Position numbers and translations under genes: made by a program. Below, piece by piece: positions 9,613 to 16,916 of a stretch of 64,000 bases of DNA. Location of the stretch: assembly GCF_003403015.1 (NCBI RefSeq), contig NZ_QURL01000003.1, forward strand, positions 310,001 to 374,000, read 5' to 3'. The stretch comes from Fulvimarina endophytica. Lineage in GTDB: Bacteria; Pseudomonadota; Alphaproteobacteria; Rhizobiales; Rhizobiaceae. Numbering within the stretch: position 1 is the stretch's first letter; each line of letters opens with the position of its first letter. Below the pieces are notes generated by a model that saw nothing but the letters and a program-made list of their open reading frames with translations, ran no database searches and was not told the origin of the DNA.

Positions 9613-9825
9613 GAATGCTCCGATCGTTATGGGCATCGGACCCCGGGGAAGTCTGGGTCTCCGGGTCTTGCGATGCGAAAATTCGAGTGTCTGGAGCGGG
9701 TCGCCCGGGTTCGATACCGGGCGCCCGCGCTCCTGAAGGGTTCTATGGACGGAAAGCACCGTTCCGTTTCATCGCGGCGTGTGTAGCATACGCGACCGGG
9801 GAGACAAGGAACGGGCGCGGGGCGG

Positions 9826-12171
9826 GTGAGGCAGCGGGCGGACGAAGAGAGCTTCGGGGCGGCGGCGGGGGCGATCCCGTCCGGCCGCGCGAACCCCTTC
9901 GCCCTGCGGCTCCCGCGTCTTTCCCGCAACGCTGCCCGCGACTGGTTCTCCGCCGAATGGGAGCGCGAGCGCGCCCACCGCACACCGTTTCACCTCCTGC
10001 CCGTCACCATGGCGGCGGGGATCGTGTGCATCTACGGGCTTCACGCATCCCTTCTTCTGCCGGCCGCCACCCTCGCGGTCCTTCTCGCGCACGCCGTCTT
10101 CGGGGCGGGCGCCGGCCGGCCCGGCCTGCGCGCGATCCTTCTCCTCACGGTCTCGGGCTTCCTTGCCGGACAGGCCGCCGCGCTGATCGAGCGCGAGCGC
10201 ACCACGACGACGATCTTTTCCGGCGAGGCGAGCGTTCAGGTGAGCGGCCGGGTCCTCAGCCACGAGAGGGATGCGAAGGGGCGCTCGCGATATGTGGTCG
10301 AGATCGAGGGAACCGAGCGCCCTGTCCTGTCGCGCCCGCCCGAGCGGGCCCGCATCCTCGTCTCGTCGCGCCACGAGGTGCTGAAACCGGGGGAGCGCTA
10401 CGAAGGGCTGGTGCGCCTGCGCCCGCCATCGGGGCCGGCCTATCCGGGCGGCTACGACTTCGCCTTCGCCCCCTATTTCGACGGGCTCGGCGCCTACGGG
10501 TTCTCGATGGGCGCACCGGCGCCGCCGGGCGCCGAGAAGCGGGCGCCGTCCTTCGGCGAGTGGCTGCGAAGCCGCATCTCGGCCATGCGCGGCGCGGTGA
10601 CCGAACGGATCCGCGCGGTGATCCCCGGCCAGCCCGGTGCGGTCGCCGCCGCGCTCGTTACCGGCCAGCGCGAGGGCATCGACGAGACGGTGACCGAGGC
10701 CCTGCGCGCGACGGGCCTGGCCCATATCCTCGCGATCTCGGGCCTCCACGTGGCGCTCGTCGCGGGCTTCGCCATGGTCTGCGTGCGCCGGGGCCTCGCT
10801 CTGTCCGGCCGTCTGGCGCTCGATCGCCCGATCAAGAAGATCGCGGCCGTCGCGGCGATCGCGGTCGCATCCTTCTATCTCGTCCTGTCGGGATCGAGCG
10901 TCGCCACCGACCGGGCTTTCCTGATGCTCTGCGTGATGCTCGTCGCCGTCCTCGCCGACCGGCCGGCGATCACCATGCGCAACGTCTCGATCGCCGCTAT
11001 CCTCATTCTGGCGCTGGATCCCCACGCCGTGATGACCGCGAGCTTCCAGATGAGCTTTGCGGCGACCATCGGTCTCGTCGGCGTCTATGGTGCCTGGAGC
11101 CGGCATCGCGGCGCGGCGGGGACCCGGCGGCAAACCCCTTCGCTGGCGGGCCGTCTCCTGCGGGTGCTGCTGGTGGGCTCGGCCGCCACCGCCCTCGTTG
11201 CGGGGCTCTCGACCGCGCCCTATGCCGTCTATCACTTCCAGCGCCTCGCGCCCTTCGGCATCGTCGCCAATGTGCTCGTGATGCCGCTGTTCTCCTTCCT
11301 CGTGATGCCGGCCGCCCTCGTCGCCATGGTGCTGATGCCCTTCGGGCTCGATGCTCCGGCCTTCAAGCTGATGGGGATCGGCCTTCAGGGGGTGATCGGC
11401 ATGGCCGAGGCGCTTCAGGCCCGTCTCGCCGACCCGGTGCTGGGGCTCGTCTCGCCGCTGGCCCTCGTTCTGATGACGGCGGCGCTGCTGATCTTCACCA
11501 TCCCCGCCGGGCGCCTGCGATGGTTCGCGGTACCGGTCCTCGCGCTCGCGCTTCTTGCGGCGGCGATCCGCCCGCCCGCGCCCGAACTCCTGATCTTCGA
11601 GGACGGCAAGACCTTCGCGCTTCTTTCGGACGGCGCGCTCGCCTTCTCGCGCGAGAGGCCGAACGGCTTCGTCGCCGAACAGTGGGAGCGGGCCTATGGG
11701 AGCGCGGGCGCGGATGGAAGCACGGGCTCGGCGCAGGCCGTCATCGCGGGTCTGGAGGGCTGCGAGGCCGCCATCTGCCGCTTCACGACATCCAGCGGCC
11801 TGCGCATCGCCTATACGACCGATTATCGCCTGACGGGCGAGGCCTGCGACAGCGGCGATCTCGCCTTCGTCGCCCGGGCGATCCGGCGCTCAACTTGCCG
11901 TTCGGGAACGCCGCTCGTGACCTTGAGGACACTGCGCCGCACCGGCTCGCTCGCCGTCTCGCGGGATGTGTCTACGGGGCGGATCGTCGTCGAACGCTCG
12001 ATTCCCGAGGACCCCCCGGCCTGGAACCGGCATCGCCTCGCCCCCTGGCCGGAATACTGGCGAAAGCCTGAAACCGAGCCCGTGCCCGACCCCGGGGCGG
12101 CGGCGGGTGGGTTGGCGGGCGGTGCGGATGCGATGGAGGGCGCGGACGTGACGGGACCCCCGCCACCCTGA
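9826..12171 (+). CDS. comEC: ComEC/Rec2-family competence membrane protein
   Basis: The 781-residue protein has an N-terminal DUF4131-type region followed by the ComEC competence domain, recognisable by LVTGQREGIDETVTEALRAT and LAHILAISGLHVALVAGF. Multiple membrane helices span about residues 60-580. After the last helix only a short C-terminal region (about 585-781) remains, without the HxHxDH signature of the metallo-beta-lactamase domain found in Bacillus ComEC; this shorter form is common in alphaproteobacteria. The family forms the inner-membrane channel for incoming single-stranded DNA. The start is a GTG at 9826; an internal ATG at 10009 is the main alternative. The gene is divergent from gltX. 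Confidence 0.88.
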   Translation: MRQRADEESFGAAAGAIPSGRANPFALRLPRLSRNAARDWFSAEWERERAHRTPFHLLPVTMAAGIVCIYGLHASLLLPAATLAVLLAHAVFGAGAGRPGLRAILLLTVSGFLAGQAAALIERERTTTTIFSGEASVQVSGRVLSHERDAKGRSRYVVEIEGTERPVLSRPPERARILVSSRHEVLKPGERYEGLVRLRPPSGPAYPGGYDFAFAPYFDGLGAYGFSMGAPAPPGAEKRAPSFGEWLRSRISAMRGAVTERIRAVIPGQPGAVAAALVTGQREGIDETVTEALRATGLAHILAISGLHVALVAGFAMVCVRRGLALSGRLALDRPIKKIAAVAAIAVASFYLVLSGSSVATDRAFLMLCVMLVAVLADRPAITMRNVSIAAILILALDPHAVMTASFQMSFAATIGLVGVYGAWSRHRGAAGTRRQTPSLAGRLLRVLLVGSAATALVAGLSTAPYAVYHFQRLAPFGIVANVLVMPLFSFLVMPAALVAMVLMPFGLDAPAFKLMGIGLQGVIGMAEALQARLADPVLGLVSPLALVLMTAALLIFTIPAGRLRWFAVPVLALALLAAAIRPPAPELLIFEDGKTFALLSDGALAFSRERPNGFVAEQWERAYGSAGADGSTGSAQAVIAGLEGCEAAICRFTTSSGLRIAYTTDYRLTGEACDSGDLAFVARAIRRSTCRSGTPLVTLRTLRRTGSLAVSRDVSTGRIVVERSIPEDPPAWNRHRLAPWPEYWRKPETEPVPDPGAAAGGLAGGADAMEGADVTGPPPP

Positions 12172-12228
12172 CGCGTGAAAAACGCCCGATGAGGCTTGCA
12201 GGGCGCACGTCGAGACGCATCCTCCCGG

Positions 12229-12348
12229 CACCCCGGCACCCCGGCACCCCGGCACCCCGGCACCCCGGCACCCCGGCACCCCGGCACCCCGGCACCCCGG
12301 CACCCCGGCACCCCGGCACCCCGGGCACCCCGGCACCCCGGCACCCGG
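12229..12348. repeat. Tandem array of the 8-bp unit CACCCCGG, about 15 copies
   Basis: Twelve uninterrupted copies of CACCCCGG run from 12229 to 12324. One extra G interrupts the register at 12325, then two more full copies (12326-12341) and a 7-bp degenerate copy follow. The array lies in the 326-bp gap between the convergent comEC and lexA genes. Because 8 is not a multiple of 3, the array is open in several frames on both strands and creates spurious Pro/Gly-rich reading frames. I see no gene in this gap. Copy number is likely to vary between isolates or assemblies. Confidence 0.95.
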
Positions 12349-12467
12349 CACGACGACGCCCCGGAATCCAACCGACCCGGTACTAAGATTCTCCCGATTT
12401 TCCCGGAGGCCCCCCGGTTGCCTCGGCGAGACACAATCCGGCGCGACGGCGCATCGGATGCCCCCGA

Positions 12468-12481
12468 CCCCCCCCCCCCCC
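12468..12481. repeat. Homopolymer run of 14 C just downstream of lexA
   Basis: Fourteen consecutive C residues end 16 bases before the lexA stop codon on the plus-strand map. Such a tract is prone to slippage and to sequencing-length error. It lies outside any gene I can support. Confidence 0.9.
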
Positions 12482-12497
12482 GAACGCCCCTGGCGTC

Positions 12498-13232
12498 TCA
12501 GTAGCGGCGGATGAGGGCGACGAGCCGGCCCTGAACGCGGACGCGGTCCGACCCGAAGATCCGGGTCTCGTAGGCGGGGTTGGCCGCTTCCAGCGCGATC
12601 GTGTCGCCCTTCCTGCGGAAGCGCTTGAGGGTCGCCTCCTCGTCGTCGACGAGGGCGACGACGATCTCGCCCTGGGTCGCGGTGTCGCCGCGCCTGATCA
12701 CCACGGTATCGCCGTCGAGAATGCCGGCCTCGATCATCGAATCGCCCTTCACCTCGAGGGCGTAGTGCTCGCCGCCGGTCAGCATGTCGGGCGGGACCGC
12801 GATCGAATGGGTGTTGTGCTGGATCGCCGAGATCGGCACGCCGGCCGCGATGCGGCCCATGACCGGGATCGAGACCGTCTCGCCGGCGCCGCCATGGGCG
12901 GGAGCGGCGTCTCGCCCCTTGATGGGTGCGGTCTGGGATTTCGAGCCCTCGATGACGCTCGGCGTGAAGCCGCGCCGGGGCGGTGCCTCCGAGGCCTCGC
13001 TTTGGGCCCTGCGCATGGATTCCGGCCGCTTCAGCACTTCGAGCGCACGAGCCCGGTTGGGAAGGCGCCGGATGAAGCCCCGTTCCTCCAGCGCCGTGAT
13101 GAGACGGTGGATGCCGGACTTCGATTTCAGCTCGAGCGCATCCTTCATCTCGTCGAAGGACGGCGGGACCCCGGTCTTGCTCAACCGCTCGTCGATGAAA
13201 GACAGAAGTTCGTGCTGCTTGCGCGTCAGCAT
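12498..13232 (-). CDS. lexA: LexA, SOS response repressor and self-cleaving peptidase
   Basis: The 244-residue protein has an N-terminal winged helix DNA-binding domain (about 1-65), a long linker (70-120) and an S24 peptidase domain. The self-cleavage bond A130-G131 lies in GRIAAGVP, and the catalytic serine (S165, GDSM) and lysine (K203, ATLKRF) are present. RecA filaments on damaged DNA trigger cleavage and derepress SOS genes. The ATG at 13232 was chosen because LexA proteins begin MLTRKQ-like; upstream in-frame sequence is promoter DNA holding an alphaproteobacterial SOS box, so the gene should repress itself. Confidence 0.96.
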   Translation of the reverse strand: MLTRKQHELLSFIDERLSKTGVPPSFDEMKDALELKSKSGIHRLITALEERGFIRRLPNRARALEVLKRPESMRRAQSEASEAPPRRGFTPSVIEGSKSQTAPIKGRDAAPAHGGAGETVSIPVMGRIAAGVPISAIQHNTHSIAVPPDMLTGGEHYALEVKGDSMIEAGILDGDTVVIRRGDTATQGEIVVALVDDEEATLKRFRRKGDTIALEAANPAYETRIFGSDRVRVQGRLVALIRRY

Positions 13233-13261
13233 GGGGTGCGGAGCCTTCTCAAACAAAACCT

Positions 13262-13290
13262 GAACAGTGATATCTGTTCTTATTGTGTTC
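13262..13290. promoter_or_regulatory. Alphaproteobacterial SOS box GTTC-N7-GTTC upstream of lexA
   Basis: GTTC at 13276-13279 and GTTC at 13287-13290 are separated by exactly 7 bases, the direct-repeat LexA operator of alphaproteobacteria. It sits 43 bp upstream of the lexA start, where autoregulation is expected. An overlapping inverted repeat, GAACAG (13262-13267) and CTGTTC (13274-13279), makes an additional palindrome. Confidence 0.85.
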
Positions 13291-13423
13291 CGCAACCCTC
13301 GTTCGCGAACGAATCGGGAATCAAAGCTCCTCCCGGTCGGCCGTTCCATGGTCGCCCGAGCCGGTCGGCGGGCCCATCCGTGAAAACTCCTTGGGTTCGT
13401 GCAGGCAACAGAAGGAGCTGCAC

Positions 13424-14437
13424 ATGACCCGGCTGACCACCTATGACCTCACCGGCAACGAGCGCAACAAGCTCGAAGCCCTCGCGGGCGACATTCCCTA
13501 TCCGCGAAAGCGCGGCGCGCCCTATGCCGATTTCGTCGTCGCCGCGCGCACGGCCGTCGCCAGCGCCCTCGATCTCTCGACGCTGCGCCTCCTCGACACC
13601 CTGAAGAACGGCGCCTGCCCGCCCGCGCCGGTCTCGATCGAGAACCTGCCCTTCGATCCGAACGTGCGTCGCGGGCTCGTCGACCCGGAAGGCCAGGAGC
13701 GGGGCAAGGCGAGCGATCTCAGCGAAGCCCTGCTCGTGGGCTTCACCGCGCTTCTCGGCGAACCCTACGGCATCGCGAGCGAAGGGGCCGGGCTCGTCTC
13801 GAACCTCTCGCCCAAGCGCTCGCATCTCGAAGGCCTGACGGGCCTCGGGGCCCGTCAGGAACTCTCGCCCCATGTGGAGAACGCCTTCGCGCGGCTTCTT
13901 CCGGGCGACCGTGCCCCGGACGGCCTCGCCCTCATCGGCGTCAGTCCCGAGCCCGGCACCGGGCCCGGAACGCTCGTTTCCGATGGCCGGGCCGCGCTCG
14001 AACTTGTGGGGCCGAAGGTCGAGGCGATCCTGCGCGATCCCGAGGCCTTCACCATCGCCAAGCCCGAACGCTGGCGCGGCGAGGGAGGGGCCGCCGCCCG
14101 TCCCACCGCGATCGTCCACGGGCCAAGCGAGGCGCCCTCCTTCGTCGCCGCGTTCTACGGGGACATGCTGGCCGCGCGGACCAAGGCGGGGGCCGATGCT
14201 CTCGCGGCCTTCCGCCAAGCGATCGACGCCGTGACGATCGACGTGCACGTGACGCCGGGGCGGCTGGTCTTCATCGACAATCACCGGCTGCTGCATGGTC
14301 GGCGCTCGTTCGAGGCGCGCTTCGACGAGACCGGCCGGCCCTATCGCTGGGTTCAGCGCTGCTTCTATACGAGCACGCTGCGCCGCTTCGGCGAATGGCC
14401 GCGGATCGGCGACCGGGTGATCGATCCGAGGGGCTGA
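13424..14437 (+). CDS. TauD/TfdA-type Fe(II)/2-oxoglutarate oxygenase, clavaminate synthase-like subgroup
   Basis: The 337-residue protein has the iron-binding H150-x-E152 (SPHVENAF) and distal histidine H291 within [14 protein letters not shown], followed by the 2-oxoglutarate-binding arginine region RPYRWVQR (308-312). The HxE rather than HxD motif and the IDNxRxxHGR signature are features of the clavaminate synthase, asparagine oxygenase and arginine beta-hydroxylase group. It probably hydroxylates or desaturates an amino acid or amino-acid-like compound, but no biosynthetic partners lie nearby, so the substrate is unknown. The ATG follows an AAGGAGCTG site. It is divergent from lexA and could share its control region. 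Confidence 0.82.
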   Translation: MTRLTTYDLTGNERNKLEALAGDIPYPRKRGAPYADFVVAARTAVASALDLSTLRLLDTLKNGACPPAPVSIENLPFDPNVRRGLVDPEGQERGKASDLSEALLVGFTALLGEPYGIASEGAGLVSNLSPKRSHLEGLTGLGARQELSPHVENAFARLLPGDRAPDGLALIGVSPEPGTGPGTLVSDGRAALELVGPKVEAILRDPEAFTIAKPERWRGEGGAAARPTAIVHGPSEAPSFVAAFYGDMLAARTKAGADALAAFRQAIDAVTIDVHVTPGRLVFIDNHRLLHGRRSFEARFDETGRPYRWVQRCFYTSTLRRFGEWPRIGDRVIDPRG

Positions 14438-14470
14438 CCCCGCCCCCGGCGACGGACGACGAACCAGGCG

Positions 14471-14500
14471 CGGCGCTCCCCTCGCGAGAGGGGAGCGCCG
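14471..14500. terminator. Strong hairpin with GCGA loop between convergent transcripts
   Basis: CGGCGCTCCCCTC and GAGGGGAGCGCCG form a perfect 13-bp stem closed by GCGA. It lies between the oxygenase gene (plus strand) and the last gene of the accessory cassette (minus strand). The following TACTTTCTT is a weak T-tract for the plus strand. Confidence 0.75.
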
Positions 14501-14532
14501 TACTTTCTTCATGCCGTCCTCGGGAAGGAGGC

Positions 14533-15357
14533 CTAATCGGCGGCGATCCAGTCGACGATCGCCCGGCGAAGGCTCTCGTGATCGCAGAGGGACGTATCGA
14601 GAAGCGTCGCCTCCGCGACGATGCGGATCGTCGTCTCGCCGCTCTGGCCTGAAAGCAGGGAGCCGAGGGCCGGGGTCGCGACGGGTCCGAGCTGCGCGCC
14701 CGCGAGCGGCGGCGCGTTGCCCTCCGGCCCGCCGCGCCGGGACAGCGCGCTCACGAGGCTCGAGCGCTCGGGGCCGAAGGGCACGATGGCGATGCAGGCG
14801 AGCGGCAGGGGCGAGGCCGTTAGCCCCGCGCGCAGCCGCTCGGCCACCGCGACGCTTTCGCGCCAGGCATCCGACAGGGTCTGGCGGGGACGGGCGGCGG
14901 TATCGACTTCGATGACCAGCCCGTTCGCCTGCATGGCCTCCAGCAGGCTTTCGCCGCCGGCAAGGTCCCGGCCGAGAACGGTTCGGATCTCGGGGATCAC
15001 CTCGTCCTCGATCCGGCCGGCCGCGAGGAAGCCGTCCGCGCTCCGCGGAGGGCTCGTGCCCAGAACCGCCCGGTGATAGCGCGTGCGCGCGAGGATGGCC
15101 TCGGCAGGCTCCTCGGCGTCCAGCGCGGGGTTCGCCGGGTCTGCGGAGGAGCGCCCGGGCGCCGGCGGCGGGACCGGAATGCCGGCTTCCGGAGGCCGGA
15201 CGGCACCGATGCGGGCCTCCAATTCGCCGATGCGCATCGCCCCGTCGCGGCCGACGAGCGCGAGGAGCAGAATGCTGACGGCGAGGATCGACAGGACGAG
15301 GTCGACGATCGGGTTGAAGTCGTCGCCCTCTCCCCTCGATGAAGGGCGCGGCCTCAT
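14533..15357 (-). CDS. ExbD/TolR/MotB/ZorB-like protein with one membrane helix; last gene of accessory cassette
   Basis: The 274-residue protein has a single membrane helix at about residues 14-36. It carries an aspartate (D19) in the context NPIVDLVLSILAVS, which resembles the PxxDxxxxLL motif of ExbD and TolR; that aspartate carries ions through the channel formed with ExbB/TolQ partners. A proline-rich linker (55-80) and a periplasmic domain of about 190 residues follow. I do not see a clear OmpA-type peptidoglycan-binding motif, so it is not an obvious MotB or ZorB. The start overlaps the stop of the ExbB-like gene in an ATGA, so the pair is co-translated. The family call rests on the helix motif and this pairing. 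Confidence 0.8.
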   Translation of the reverse strand: MRPRPSSRGEGDDFNPIVDLVLSILAVSILLLALVGRDGAMRIGELEARIGAVRPPEAGIPVPPPAPGRSSADPANPALDAEEPAEAILARTRYHRAVLGTSPPRSADGFLAAGRIEDEVIPEIRTVLGRDLAGGESLLEAMQANGLVIEVDTAARPRQTLSDAWRESVAVAERLRAGLTASPLPLACIAIVPFGPERSSLVSALSRRGGPEGNAPPLAGAQLGPVATPALGSLLSGQSGETTIRIVAEATLLDTSLCDHESLRRAIVDWIAAD

Positions 15358-16856
15358 TGCGGCACGACCCGGCTCGTCGTCGCGGCGGGTGCGATGCCGC
15401 GCTCCTGCGAGGGTAGGAGGCCGGCGGTGGCCGCGATCGCGAGGGCGAGGCCGAGGGACAGAAGAACGCACAGGACGAGGAGGGCGGCCTGAAGGCGGCC
15501 CTGCATGCGGGTCTGGCGTTCGAGTGCCACCTTCAGCGCACCGAGATCGGCGAGGCGTTCGTTCGCCGCCGTAACGGACCGGCTGGCCGCCAGGCCTTCC
15601 GCCAGTTCGCGGGCAAGGCGCTCCGACATCTCGCACAGGCTCCGGCGCATGGTCTCGACGCCCTCGATCTGGGCCGCCGTCGCGCGTTGCGCGGCACCTT
15701 CCACATGGTTCGCGATCGTCTTCTGCAGGCTTGCGACCGAAAGCGTCGTCCGGCCCATGTCCTCGACCGCCTTGTGCTGGTCGGCGAGGACCGCCCTGAA
15801 GGTCTCTCCGGTCTCGCGCAGCGCGGCGACGGGATGCCTCAGAATGTCGGCCGCCTCGAGGTAGGCCTCGCCCATGGCCGCCCGATCCGCGCCGAGCGCC
15901 TTCGACTGTCTCTCGAGGTGCCGTTGAGTCTCGACGAGGGCCTGTTTCAGCCCGTCCATCTGCGTCCCGATCGAACCCATGCTTTCCGCCTCGCGCCAGA
16001 GGCCCTGCATCCGCGCGGCGAGCTTCTGGAGCGCTTCCTCGAATTCGCTCTCGCGCCCCGAAAGGCTCCATCCGAGGATTTGGAGGAGAAGGGCTGCCAG
16101 AAGCGCCGCGACGCTGGTGCCGAACCCCACCGAGAGACCTGCGACCACGTCCCGGATGGCGAGCGAGGAGGTCTCGAGAGTCTGGTCCGGTCCGACCAGG
16201 CCGACGACCTGGGCGAGCGCCGAGGTCATGCCGAGAAAGGTGCCGAGAATGCCGAGGCGAATGCCGAACTGCTGGGTGTCGCGCAGCTCCTGGCTGCCGT
16301 TCGAGACCCGGTGGACGACGCGTTCGACGACGCTCGTCACCGGGTCGTAGCGGAAGGTGCGCCCGTCCCGCACGATCCCGTCGGCCATGGCGAAGGTCGC
16401 CGAACGGTCGAGCCCGGCCGGCTTCTCGGCCCCTTCCGAAAAGAACACCTGCGCGCTCGGCTCCCTGCGGTCCTCCATCCGTCTTCGGATCTCGTCGAGC
16501 GTCTCCGGCCGGTCGATCTTCGAATGGGCGTTCTCGGCGATCGCGCTCTCGCGCCTGAGCTTCGCCAGTGCGGAGCCGTAGCGCGACAGGCCGAGAAGGG
16601 CGGTGAGGACGAAGATGCCGGCGGTCATCGCGGCGGAGAAGGGCTGGGAGAAGAAGCGGCGGACGATGTCGCGCAGGGTCTGGGAAGGAATCGGCCAGCC
16701 GGCCGACTCGCTCCACACCGCCCAAACGACGAAGAGCACACTGAAGACGAGAATAAGGACCGTGCCGAGAAGGGGCATCAGGGCCTTCGGATCGCGAAGG
16801 ACGGCGAGAGGGTCGAAGGCCGCGATGGCCCGGAGCGGAGTCATGGTCGCGAACAT
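15354..16856 (-). CDS. MotA/TolQ/ExbB (ZorA-like) proton-channel family membrane protein
   Basis: The 500-residue protein has five hydrophobic segments, at about 26-48, 75-94, 199-222, 236-262 and 455-480. The middle pair holds the TolQ/ExbB-like core: GIRLGILGTFLGM and then DVVAGLSVGFGTSVAALLAAL. A long helical region (270-450) rich in Ala, Glu and Arg lies between the core and the last helix and is probably coiled coil. Family members form pentameric ion channels with an ExbD/MotB partner, encoded next with an ATGA overlap. The extra N-terminal pair of helices and the C-terminal helix differ from simple ExbB. The start could be ATG 16856 or ATG 16844; neither has ideal ribosome-site spacing. 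Confidence 0.85.
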   Translation of the reverse strand: MFATMTPLRAIAAFDPLAVLRDPKALMPLLGTVLILVFSVLFVVWAVWSESAGWPIPSQTLRDIVRRFFSQPFSAAMTAGIFVLTALLGLSRYGSALAKLRRESAIAENAHSKIDRPETLDEIRRRMEDRREPSAQVFFSEGAEKPAGLDRSATFAMADGIVRDGRTFRYDPVTSVVERVVHRVSNGSQELRDTQQFGIRLGILGTFLGMTSALAQVVGLVGPDQTLETSSLAIRDVVAGLSVGFGTSVAALLAALLLQILGWSLSGRESEFEEALQKLAARMQGLWREAESMGSIGTQMDGLKQALVETQRHLERQSKALGADRAAMGEAYLEAADILRHPVAALRETGETFRAVLADQHKAVEDMGRTTLSVASLQKTIANHVEGAAQRATAAQIEGVETMRRSLCEMSERLARELAEGLAASRSVTAANERLADLGALKVALERQTRMQGRLQAALLVLCVLLSLGLALAIAATAGLLPSQERGIAPAATTSRVVPQ

Positions 16857-16916
16857 GTCCTGGCGTTCGTGAGGGCGCGCCCGAACGGGGTGTCGGGCCG
16901 GTTCGGGACGGGATGC

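Noticed and set aside
9749..9767. ACGGAA/TTCCGT inverted repeat between gltX and comEC as a regulatory site
   Set aside because: Arms are only 6 bp, there is no T-run or known operator resemblance, and such repeats are expected by chance.
12229..12348. CRISPR array
   Set aside because: The unit is only 8 bp with no spacers and there are no cas genes.
11823..12504. Pro/Gly-rich reading frames on both strands across the 8-bp repeat
   Set aside because: They arise because an 8-bp repeat without stop codons is open in all frames; there is no ribosome site or conserved flanking domain.
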